A stretch of DNA of 19,912 bases, from NCBI GenBank assembly GCA_036556805.1, contig DATBIS010000034.1:1-19912 (forward strand), written 5' to 3'. How positions within the stretch are numbered: the stretch's first letter is position 1; each line of letters opens with the position of its first letter. Shown here piece after piece: positions 1-7,266 of the stretch. Origin of the DNA: DATBIS01 sp036556805. GTDB taxonomy: Bacteria; Actinomycetota; UBA4738; HRBIN12. Below the pieces are notes generated by a model, which was not told the origin of the DNA, searched no databases, and saw only the letters and a program-made list of their open reading frames with translations. A program made the translations under genes and the position numbers.

Positions 1-1917
1 TTCTTCACGAACTTCGTGCTGCTCGCGAGCTTCCTCGGGGTCGGCGTGGGGTTCCTGCGCGCGAAAGCGACGATGGACCTGTTCCGGTTCGCGCCGGTCG
101 CGCTCGCCGCGGTCGTCGTCTTCATCGCGACGTTCCCTGTGGAGGGCGGCAAGGTCGAGGGTCGCCTGCAGCTCGTGGGCGGCTTCGGGTGGTCGCCGCT
201 GCCGAAGTGGCTCTCGCTCGGCATGACGTTCGTGCTCGCGTTCCTCGCGATGGCCGCGATCGCGGAGGGGGTCGCGCGCACGTTCGTTCGCTTCGACGCG
301 CTCGAGGCCTATCGCCTCGACATCCTCGGCAGCATCCTCGGCATCGCGGCCTTCTCGGCGCTGTCGTTCGTCGGTGCGTCGCCGCTCGCATGGGGCGTCG
401 TCGTGGCGGCGGTCTTCCTCACGGTCCTGCGGCCCCCGCGACCGGTGCCGGTTGTCGCGCTCGCGGCGGCGCTCGCCGTCCTCGGGGTCCTGTCGTTCGC
501 GCCGAGGACGCAGTGGTCGCCGTACTACCGCGTGACGACGACGCCGGTCGCCGCCGACGGGGCGGTGGGGATCGACGTGAACGGCCGGCCCCACCAGCGG
601 ATCATGCCGCTCTCGTATCTCGAGACCCACCAGACGTTCAGATTCCTTCCGTACGAGCATGCGCCGTCGAACTCGCTGCAAGACGTGCTGATCATCGGCG
701 CGGGGAGCGGCAACGACGTCGCGATCGCGCTGTCGGAGGGCGCCGCGCACGTCGACGCGGTGGAGATCGACCCGCTGCTGTACGCGCTCGGGCGCGACCG
801 GCACCCCGACCACCCGTACCAGGATCCCCGCGTCGACGCCCACGTCGAGGACGGGCGCGCGTTCCTGCACGACACCGACCGCACGTACGACCTCGTGTTG
901 TTCGCGATCCCCGACTCGCTCACGGTGCTCGCCGGGCAGTCGTCGCTTCGGTTGGAGAGCTACCTGTTCACCGAGGAGGCGATGCGCGAGGTCCGCGACC
1001 ACCTGAAGGAGGACGGCGTCGTCTCGATGTACCACTACTACCTGCCGCAGGTGATCGACCGGTACGCGAGCACGCTCGACGACGTGTTCGGTGAGCCGCC
1101 CTGTCTGGACGTGGGGACGGGCGCCGGGCCGCGGCCCCGGGTCGTGCTCACCGCGAGCCTGCGGCCCGGCACCCTCACCTGCGACGCCACCTGGCAGCGG
1201 CCGGCGAGCGTCCCCGAGCCGGACACCGACGACCATCCGTTCCCGTACCTCGTCGGCCGGGGGATCCCGGGCTTCTACCAGGTGACGCTGCTCCTGATCC
1301 TGCTCGGGTCGGCGCTCGCCGTCCGGGTCACGGCCGGCCCGTTCCGGCCGATGGCCTCGTACCTGGACCTGTTCTGCATGGGCGGCGCGTTCCTGCTCCT
1401 CGAGACCACGAACGTGGTGCGCTTCGCGCTCCTGTTCGGCACGACGTGGTTCGTGAACGCGCTCGTGTTCGCGGGGATCCTCGTGTCGGTGTTCCTCGCG
1501 ATCGAAGTGACGCGCCGGGTGCGGTTCCGGCACCCGCGCCGGCTCTACGCGCCGCTCTTCGCCGCCGTTGCGCTCGCGTGGGCGGTCCCGCCCGAGGCGC
1601 TCCTCGAACTGGGCTTCGTCCCTCGGTTCGGGGCGGCGGTCGCCCTGGGCTTCGCGCCGGTGTTCGTCGCCAACCTCGTGTTCGCCGACCGCTTCCGCGA
1701 CGTGGGCTCGTCGACGGTCGCGTTCGGCACGAACCTCCTCGGCGCGATCGTCGGCGGCGTGCTCGAGTACGGCGCGCTCGTGGTCGGCTACCGTGCGCTC
1801 TTGCTCGTGGTGGCGGGGCTGTACGCGCTCGCGCTCTGGACCGGGCGCTCGGCCACGCGCGAGCGTGGTGACCTTCTTCCCGGCGAGCTCCTCACCGAAT
1901 CCGTGGGCGGCCGGTAG
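1..1917 (+). CDS. Membrane-embedded spermidine-synthase-like protein (5' end cut by window edge)
   Basis: The reading frame is open from base 1 (FFTNF precedes the first possible start, GTG at 16), so the true start lies outside the window. Numbering from GTG 16, about six hydrophobic segments occupy residues 1-165, a Rossmann methyltransferase/spermidine-synthase-like domain lies at about 200-390, and about seven hydrophobic segments fill 420-625. The SAM-type glycine loop IIGAGSGND is at 226-234, followed by the acidic VEIDP strand. Known spermidine synthases have an Asp-rich DSSDP/DxxD loop after YDVI; here the matching stretch is YDLVLFAIPDS (291-301), so the aminopropyl-transfer residues appear not to be conserved. 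Fused transmembrane/spermidine-synthase-like proteins are widespread and mostly uncharacterised. The substrate is unknown; polyamine synthesis should not be assumed. The stop is 32 bases before the next gene on the same strand. Confidence 0.85.
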   Translation, partial: FFTNFVLLASFLGVGVGFLRAKATMDLFRFAPVALAAVVVFIATFPVEGGKVEGRLQLVGGFGWSPLPKWLSLGMTFVLAFLAMAAIAEGVARTFVRFDALEAYRLDILGSILGIAAFSALSFVGASPLAWGVVVAAVFLTVLRPPRPVPVVALAAALAVLGVLSFAPRTQWSPYYRVTTTPVAADGAVGIDVNGRPHQRIMPLSYLETHQTFRFLPYEHAPSNSLQDVLIIGAGSGNDVAIALSEGAAHVDAVEIDPLLYALGRDRHPDHPYQDPRVDAHVEDGRAFLHDTDRTYDLVLFAIPDSLTVLAGQSSLRLESYLFTEEAMREVRDHLKEDGVVSMYHYYLPQVIDRYASTLDDVFGEPPCLDVGTGAGPRPRVVLTASLRPGTLTCDATWQRPASVPEPDTDDHPFPYLVGRGIPGFYQVTLLLILLGSALAVRVTAGPFRPMASYLDLFCMGGAFLLLETTNVVRFALLFGTTWFVNALVFAGILVSVFLAIEVTRRVRFRHPRRLYAPLFAAVALAWAVPPEALLELGFVPRFGAAVALGFAPVFVANLVFADRFRDVGSSTVAFGTNLLGAIVGGVLEYGALVVGYRALLLVVAGLYALALWTGRSATRERGDLLPGELLTESVGGR

Positions 1918-1949
1918 TCTCCAGGCGAAACCTTCGAGCGGGGAGCAGG

Positions 1950-3749
1950 GTGGACGATCGAGCACGGCGGGCGCTGTCGCAGATCGTCGCGGTGGTCGCC
2001 GGCATCCTGCTGATCCTGTACCTGCGGGGCGCGTTCGGCGGCGACGGCGGTCCCGAGCCGCAGGCGAGCGACCCGAACACCCCGCGCGCGGGCTGCGTCG
2101 GGCTCTCGGTGATCGGCTCGAGCGAGAAGGCCGCGCTCCTCGGGCAGATGGCGACGTCGTTCGATCAGACGAACCCGACCGTCAACGGGACGTGCGTCGA
2201 CGTGATCGTGAACTCGAAGGCCTCGGGCGGCGCGATGGAGGCGCTCGCGCGCGGCTGGGACGAGAAGATCGACGGGCCGCGGCCGGACGTCTGGTCGCCG
2301 GCCTCCTCGGGCTGGGTCGTCTTGTTGCGGCAACGGCTCGCCGCGCGCGATCTGCCGAACATCGTGCCCGACGAGACGCCGTCGATCGCGCAGACGCCGC
2401 TCGTGATCGCGATGCCCCGGCCGATGGCCGAGGCGCTCGGATGGCCGAGCAAGCAGCTCGGCTGGTCCGACGTGTTCGCGCTCGCGCAGGACCCGAGCGG
2501 GTGGGGGTCGGTGGGCCACTCGGAGTGGGGTGACTTCCGCCTGGGCAAGACGAACCCGAACTACTCGACGTCCGGCCTGAACGCGCTCGTCGGTGAGTAC
2601 TTCGCGGCGACCGGGCTCTCGAGCGACCTCACGCTCGATCGCATCCAGGACCCGGAAACCGTCTCGTTCGTGAAGGGCGTGGAGTCGTCGGTCGTGCACT
2701 ACGGCGACACCACGCTCACGTTCCTGTCGAACCTGCAGCGCGCCGACGACCGTGGGGAGGGCCTCACCTATATCTCGGCGGTGACCGTCGAGGAGAAGTC
2801 GGTGTGGGACTACAACCAGGGGAACCCTACCGGCGACCCCGCGACCCTCGGGGACCACGCGAAGCCCACGGTGCCGCTCGTCGCGATCTACCCGAAGGAG
2901 GGAACCCTCCTGTCGGACAACCCGTGGGTGACGCTCGACGCGTCGTGGATGACCGACGCGAAACGACAGGCGGCGCAGCAGTTCCTCGCGTACGTCCGAT
3001 CGTCCGAGCAGCAGCAGCGCTTCCAGCGGTTCGCGTTCCGCAGCGCGCAGGGCGTCCCCGGCGCCAACATCTCGCCCGAGAACGGACTGCTCCCGGGGCA
3101 GCCGAAGCTCACGCTGGCGCCGCCCTCGCCCGAGGTGCTCGATCGGATCCAGTCCGGCTGGGAGGACGTGCGCAAGCGCGCGCGTGTCCTGATCGTGATC
3201 GACGTCTCGGGATCGATGGGCGAGGCGTCGGGCACGGGGCAGACGAAGCTCGAGCTCGCGAAGGAGGCCGCGATCTCGTCGCTGAGCCTCTTCGCGCCCG
3301 ACGACGACGTCGGCCTGTGGATCTTCACGTCCGAGGTCACCGAGGGCCGGGACTATCTCGAGCTGATCCCGATCGAGCCACTGGGACCGAACCTCGATCA
3401 GTTCAAGCGGGCGATCCGGTCCTTGGTCCCCTTGAACGGGACGCCGCTGTACACGACGATCGAGGGCGCGGTGCAGGCGATGCGGCTGTCGTTCGACCCT
3501 TCGCGCATCAACGGCGTCGTGCTGCTCACCGACGGCAAGAACGAGGACCCGCGCAACACGAACCTGCAGGCGGTGCTCGACGACCTCGACTCCGAGCTGA
3601 ACATCCGCGTGTTCCCGATCGCGTACGGCAGCGACGCCGACCTCGCGACGCTCACGAAGATCGCGAACGCCTCGCGCGCGGCCGTGTACGACGCGACCGA
3701 TCCCGCGGCGATCGCGAAGGTGTTCGTCTCGGTGATCTCGAACTTCTGA
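1950..3749 (+). CDS. Substrate-binding protein/von Willebrand A domain fusion, membrane anchored
   Basis: The start is GTG 1950, with a weak purine-rich stretch (GGGAG, 1941-1945) before it. Residues 8-27 form one hydrophobic segment after a charged head (MDDRARRAL), consistent with an N-terminal anchor placing the rest outside the membrane. Residues about 45-400 resemble a bacterial extracellular solute-binding protein. Residues about 413-599 are a vWA domain with an intact metal-ion-dependent adhesion site: DVSGS (Asp418, Ser420, Ser422), Thr498 in NGTPLY, and Asp528 in LLTDGKN. The vWA domain should bind a divalent cation and mediate protein contacts. The stop TGA shares one base with the ATG of the next gene (TGATG), suggesting translational coupling to the coiled-coil and PspA genes. 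The combined architecture is known in actinobacteria, but its ligand is unknown. Confidence 0.9.
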   Translation: MDDRARRALSQIVAVVAGILLILYLRGAFGGDGGPEPQASDPNTPRAGCVGLSVIGSSEKAALLGQMATSFDQTNPTVNGTCVDVIVNSKASGGAMEALARGWDEKIDGPRPDVWSPASSGWVVLLRQRLAARDLPNIVPDETPSIAQTPLVIAMPRPMAEALGWPSKQLGWSDVFALAQDPSGWGSVGHSEWGDFRLGKTNPNYSTSGLNALVGEYFAATGLSSDLTLDRIQDPETVSFVKGVESSVVHYGDTTLTFLSNLQRADDRGEGLTYISAVTVEEKSVWDYNQGNPTGDPATLGDHAKPTVPLVAIYPKEGTLLSDNPWVTLDASWMTDAKRQAAQQFLAYVRSSEQQQRFQRFAFRSAQGVPGANISPENGLLPGQPKLTLAPPSPEVLDRIQSGWEDVRKRARVLIVIDVSGSMGEASGTGQTKLELAKEAAISSLSLFAPDDDVGLWIFTSEVTEGRDYLELIPIEPLGPNLDQFKRAIRSLVPLNGTPLYTTIEGAVQAMRLSFDPSRINGVVLLTDGKNEDPRNTNLQAVLDDLDSELNIRVFPIAYGSDADLATLTKIANASRAAVYDATDPAAIAKVFVSVISNF

Positions 3750-4540
3750 TGTCGCTCTCCGACGAGGCGCGTGACCCCTGGACCTACGTGCTCGGCGGGC
3801 TCGCGGCGGGCGTGGCGTGGGCGGTGAGCGTCCCGGTGGCCGCGGCGATCGGCGTGGGTGCGGCGGTGGCCGGCGTGAAGGCGGTCGTCGGAGGGCTCGG
3901 CGGCCGGCGTGGATCCGCGCGTCGCGAACCGCTGCCCGTCAAGGGGAAGACGCCGGAGGACGCCTGGCTCAAGCGCGGCGAACGCGCGGTGCAGTCGTTC
4001 GACGCGCTCGCCTCGTCGGTGCCCGAAGGCATGGTGTCCGAGCGGAGCCGAACGATCGGCCAGCAGTCGAAGGAGACGCTCGAGGGGCTCCGTCGTCTCG
4101 GCGGCCAGGCATCGACGACGCGTGAGGTCGCGCGGCACATCGACCAGACCTACCTGCTGCACGAGGAGCTGCGCCTGACGCAGGCCGTCGAGCGCGAGCC
4201 GGACCCCGACATCCGCGAGGAGGAACAGAAGTCGCTCGACTCCGTGCGCGAACAGCTCGCGATCGTGCAACGCCTCGACCAGTCGCTCAACATGCTGCTC
4301 GCGCGCATGGAGTCCGGCACGCTCGGGCTCGAGCGGCTCGTCGCACAGCTCGCCGAGATCCTCGCGCTCTCCGAGTCGGCGACGAGCCCGGTCGAGGGTG
4401 CCGCGCAGCTCGAGCACCTCGCGGACGAGCTCGAGGGCATCCGCAGCGGGCTCGCGGAGACCGAACGGCTCAGCCGGCGCGCGCTCGGCGCCTACGCCGG
4501 GGACGGGCTACCATCCGACGGCAACGAACCGAAGGGATGA
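3749..4540 (+). CDS. Hypothetical membrane/coiled-coil protein next to PspA
   Basis: This 263-residue protein starts at ATG 3749, which overlaps the TGA of the vWA gene by one base. The frame stays open far upstream, but that part lies opposite the vWA coding frame and is arginine-rich shadow sequence. Residues about 12-50 are Gly/Ala/Val-rich and hydrophobic, probably one or two short membrane segments (YVLGGLAAGVAWAVSVPVAA and following). A basic stretch GRRGSARR follows. Residues about 70-250 are almost entirely predicted helix with heptad-like Leu spacing and many Glu/Arg/Gln residues. I do not recognise the family. Its position, three bases before pspA and coupled to a vWA membrane protein, suggests a membrane partner or anchor for PspA; this is inference. 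Confidence 0.8.
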   Translation: MSLSDEARDPWTYVLGGLAAGVAWAVSVPVAAAIGVGAAVAGVKAVVGGLGGRRGSARREPLPVKGKTPEDAWLKRGERAVQSFDALASSVPEGMVSERSRTIGQQSKETLEGLRRLGGQASTTREVARHIDQTYLLHEELRLTQAVEREPDPDIREEEQKSLDSVREQLAIVQRLDQSLNMLLARMESGTLGLERLVAQLAEILALSESATSPVEGAAQLEHLADELEGIRSGLAETERLSRRALGAYAGDGLPSDGNEPKG

Positions 4541-4543
4541 CCG

Positions 4544-5353
4544 ATGTGGAAGGCACTGAAGCGTTTCTGGAGGTACCTCGCCGCCGCGTTCGGCGCGAAG
4601 GTCGAAGAGAAGGCGGACCCGCGCATCCAGATCGAGCAGGCGATCGAGGAGGCGAAGCAGCGCCACGAGCAGCTCAGCCAGCAGGCGGCCGCCGTGCTCG
4701 GCCAGCAGAAGGAGCTCGAGCTGAAGCTCGGGCGCACGATCGAGGACGTCGAGAAGCTGCAGGGCTCGGCCCGCCAGGCGTTGCTGATGGGCGACGACGC
4801 GCGGCGCAAGGGCGATGAGACGCAGGCCGCGCAGTACGACGACGCCGCGCAGTCCTTCGCGATGAAGCTCGTCACCGAAGAGAACGCGATGAAGGACCTC
4901 AAGGGGATGCACGACCAGGCGATCGAGGCCGCGCAGCGGGCCCGCCAGGCCGTCGAGACCAACGCGCTCAACCTGCAGAAGCAGCTCGCCGAGCGGTCGA
5001 AGCTCCTGTCGCAGCTCGAGAACGCGAAGATGCAGGAGCGCATGAACGCCGCGCTCAGGCAGATGGACGAGCTCTCGCCGAAGGGCGACGTGCCGACGCT
5101 CGCCGAGGTGCGCGACAAGATCGAGCAGCGCTACGCGAAGGCGCTCGGGGAGTCCGAGCTCCGCAAGGACACCGTGAGCTCGAAGATGATGGAGGTCGAG
5201 AAGGCGCAGCTCGACGCCGAGGCGCAGTCCCGACTGCAAGCCCTTCGGGTCGGGCTCGGTCTCGCCCCGGCACCCACGTCCACGGTCGAGGTCGGGACGG
5301 CCACGGAGGGCGAGGAGCCCGAGCGCGAGCGCGCGACGGAGGGCGAAGCGTAA
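4544..5353 (+). CDS. pspA: PspA/IM30 family envelope-stress protein
   Basis: The 269-residue protein begins with an amphipathic, basic/aromatic helix (MWKALKRFWRYLAAAFG), the feature by which PspA/IM30 proteins attach to stressed membranes. Residues about 25-230 are long Glu/Gln/Lys/Ala-rich helices with the family pattern, including DPRIQIEQAIEEAKQRHEQL and NALNLQKQLAERSKLLSQLE. The last 35 residues are a disordered acidic tail. PspA family proteins assemble into ESCRT-III-like oligomers that protect or repair the inner membrane. The start ATG 4544 has AAGGGA six bases upstream. The stop TAA (5351-5353) is embedded in GGAGGGCGAAGCGTAAGC, where the next gene probably begins. No PspF-type regulator is nearby. 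Confidence 0.9.
   Translation: MWKALKRFWRYLAAAFGAKVEEKADPRIQIEQAIEEAKQRHEQLSQQAAAVLGQQKELELKLGRTIEDVEKLQGSARQALLMGDDARRKGDETQAAQYDDAAQSFAMKLVTEENAMKDLKGMHDQAIEAAQRARQAVETNALNLQKQLAERSKLLSQLENAKMQERMNAALRQMDELSPKGDVPTLAEVRDKIEQRYAKALGESELRKDTVSSKMMEVEKAQLDAEAQSRLQALRVGLGLAPAPTSTVEVGTATEGEEPERERATEGEA
5338..5343 (+). promoter_or_regulatory. Strong Shine-Dalgarno before a GTA codon
   Basis: GGAGGG lies six bases before GTA at 5350, inside the end of pspA. No ATG, GTG or TTG exists at proper distance in the downstream frame, although this is a strong ribosome binding site. It probably marks the true start of the DUF2207 gene. Confidence 0.6.
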
Positions 5354-5457
5354 GCACCCGAACCGGCGAGCGCGGCTCCGCGAAGGCCGTCGTCGTCTGG
5401 ATCGTCCTGGCGTTCGGCTTCCTGTTCTTCACCGCGGGCATCCCCGCGCTCATCGCG
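5350..5457 (+). other. In-frame N-terminal extension of the DUF2207 gene, without a canonical start
   Basis: These 36 codons are in frame with the DUF2207 gene. They read V-STRTGERGSAKA, followed by a hydrophobic helix VVVWIVLAFGFLFFTAG and then IPALIA. That is a basic head followed by a membrane segment, which is what DUF2207 proteins carry at their N-terminus as a signal or anchor. The first codon is GTA and overlaps the TAA of pspA (GTAA). A single A-to-G change at 5352 would give GTGA, the same start/stop overlap used at 10235-10238 and 14318-14321. It is either a non-standard start, a recent mutation, or a consensus error. Confidence 0.6.
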
Positions 5458-7263
5458 GTGATCCAGCGGAACACCGAGAAGGCGTACCGGTTCCCGGAAG
5501 TCAGCATCGACGCGACGGTGCAGCCGAACGGCGACCTCGTGCTGGAGGAGCGCCGGAGCGTCGAGTTCCGCAACGGCCCGTTCACGTACGCGTACTTCGA
5601 CGTGAACGAGCCGATGGCCGACGTACGTGACTTCCGCGTGACCGAGGTCACGCCAGGCGGCGAGGAGCCGAGAGAGGCGTTCCCCACGGAGATCGGCGGG
5701 CACTTCGAGGCCACTTGGTACTACCCCGACGCAAGCGACGAGACGCGCACGTTCGTGTTTCGCTATCGGGTCGCGTGCGCCGTGCAGGTCTACGCGGACA
5801 CGGCGCACCTCTACTGGCAGTTCATCGGAACGGGATGGGCCGCGCCCACCGATCACGCGGTCGTCACCGTGCACCTGCCGGGGCGCGCGTCCGAGGGTTC
5901 GGCTGACCGCCCGGCCGGCTGTGACCCCGAACACAAGCCGAAGACGCCACCGGTTGACGTCGTCCCGCTGGAGCGAGGCGACGTCCGCGCGTGGGGTCAC
6001 GGCCCGCTCCAGGGCGCGGTGCGCATCGTCGATCCGCAGACCGTGCGGCTTGAGGTGCGCGACGTGCCCGCTCACCAGTTCGTCGAGGGATCGATCCTTT
6101 TCCCGAAGGACTCGGTGCCGGTCGCGTTCGCGACCGTCGAGCCGGCGTTCGATCGCATCTTTCAGTACGAATCGGATCTCGCCGACCAGGCGAACGCGGC
6201 TCGGCGGGCGCACGAGGACCGGCGCCGGCTCCTGTGGATCGTGCTCTGGGGCCTGCCGGCCGCGTTCGCCGCGCTGGTGCTCCTCGCGTGGCTGCGCGAC
6301 CGCGTGCGGGGCGTGCCGAGGGTCCTGGAGGATCCGCCGGAGGACGACGCTGTCGTCGCGGCGCTGCTGTGGTCCGCGTGGCGCGGGCACCTGAACCCCA
6401 TGGCGGCGTACCGCGTCCAGCTCCTGCACCTCGCGGCCACCGGCGCGATCCGTATCGAGGCCGTGGGCCGGGTGACCGATCCCGAGGACATCCTCGCGCG
6501 GCGCGGCGACGTCGCCGGCGACGAGCGCGACGCACGTTTCGTCGAGATGCTCTTCGCGAACCGGGGCGAGAGCATCTCGCTCATGAAGCCGGAGCCGCTC
6601 AAGGGCTCCGGCAGCTCGGGCGCGGGGAAGTACAAGGCGTGGTGGAAGAACGCGCAGGCGCGCGCGGGCGACGTGCTCGTGCGCGTACGCAAGGGCGACT
6701 CGCGCCTCGAGTCCGTCGGCGCGTTCCTCGTGGCCGGATTCGGCATCGTCCTCGCCGCGATCTCCCTGGGGCAGGGCTGGCTCGGATGGGCATTGATCGC
6801 GGTCGCCCTCGTCGGGCTCGTGGTCGCTCTTCGCCTGATCCCCGCGCGCGTGGACGCGGCTACGCGCGAGCGCGTGGCGAAGCTCGCGGCGTTCCGTCGC
6901 TTCCTGCGCAGGTTCTCGGACCTGCCGAACGCGCCCGCGCTCGCGATCGTGATCTGGGAGCGCTACCTGGAGTTCGCGACGGCGCTCGGCGTCGCGCACG
7001 AGGTGGAGAAGCAGGTGAAGGCGCTCGTGCCCGTCGAGTCGCTGCCGAGCCCGTTCGCCGGCGCGCCGTCCGGCAACGCAGGCCTCACGCTCTGGACCAC
7101 GATGAACGCGCACGCGAACGCGGTCATGGTGTCCACGACGATGAGCGCGGCGTCGTCGAGCTCCAGCGGGTTCGGCTCGTTCAGCTCGTCGAGCGGGTTC
7201 GGCGGCGGCTTCTCCGGCGGGGGAGGCGGCGGCGGAGGAGGAACCGGCGGCGGATTCGGCTAG
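5458..7263 (+). CDS. DUF2207 domain membrane protein (formal start; true start probably 5350)
   Basis: Numbering from the first canonical start (GTG 5458), residues about 10-220 form the extracytoplasmic DUF2207 domain, with the typical opening VSIDATVQPNGDLVLEERRS. One membrane helix follows at about 258-280 (LLWIVLWGLPAAFAALVLLAWL), then a cytoplasmic region. Two more hydrophobic helices lie at about 420-460, and a C-terminal region ends in a Ser/Gly tail (SSSSSGFGSF, then a run of Gly to GGGFG). This is the standard layout of DUF2207 proteins, whose biochemical role is unknown. Starting at 5458 would remove the N-terminal membrane segment. The gene closes the cluster with vWA, coiled-coil and pspA. 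Its stop lies three bases from the stop of the convergent transporter gene. Confidence 0.85.
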   Translation: MIQRNTEKAYRFPEVSIDATVQPNGDLVLEERRSVEFRNGPFTYAYFDVNEPMADVRDFRVTEVTPGGEEPREAFPTEIGGHFEATWYYPDASDETRTFVFRYRVACAVQVYADTAHLYWQFIGTGWAAPTDHAVVTVHLPGRASEGSADRPAGCDPEHKPKTPPVDVVPLERGDVRAWGHGPLQGAVRIVDPQTVRLEVRDVPAHQFVEGSILFPKDSVPVAFATVEPAFDRIFQYESDLADQANAARRAHEDRRRLLWIVLWGLPAAFAALVLLAWLRDRVRGVPRVLEDPPEDDAVVAALLWSAWRGHLNPMAAYRVQLLHLAATGAIRIEAVGRVTDPEDILARRGDVAGDERDARFVEMLFANRGESISLMKPEPLKGSGSSGAGKYKAWWKNAQARAGDVLVRVRKGDSRLESVGAFLVAGFGIVLAAISLGQGWLGWALIAVALVGLVVALRLIPARVDAATRERVAKLAAFRRFLRRFSDLPNAPALAIVIWERYLEFATALGVAHEVEKQVKALVPVESLPSPFAGAPSGNAGLTLWTTMNAHANAVMVSTTMSAASSSSSGFGSFSSSSGFGGGFSGGGGGGGGGTGGGFG

Positions 7264-7266
7264 GCG

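Noticed and set aside
1915..1920. TAGTCT as a -10 box before the vWA gene
   Set aside because: It contains the stop codon of the preceding gene, has no -35 partner, and the 32-base gap suits read-through equally well.
2804..3748. Long in-frame upstream extension of the coiled-coil gene
   Set aside because: The translation is low-complexity Arg/Ala/Gly shadow of the vWA gene, and ATG 3749 overlaps the vWA stop in a typical coupling arrangement.
5131..7113. A 660-codon open frame on the minus strand opposite pspA and the DUF2207 gene
   Set aside because: Its translation is rich in Arg, His, Asp and Glu without domain motifs, and it is exactly what the high third-position GC of the plus-strand genes produces on the other strand.
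7140..7260. Ser/Gly-rich low-complexity run as a DNA repeat element
   Set aside because: It is in frame and is the normal C-terminal tail of DUF2207 proteins.
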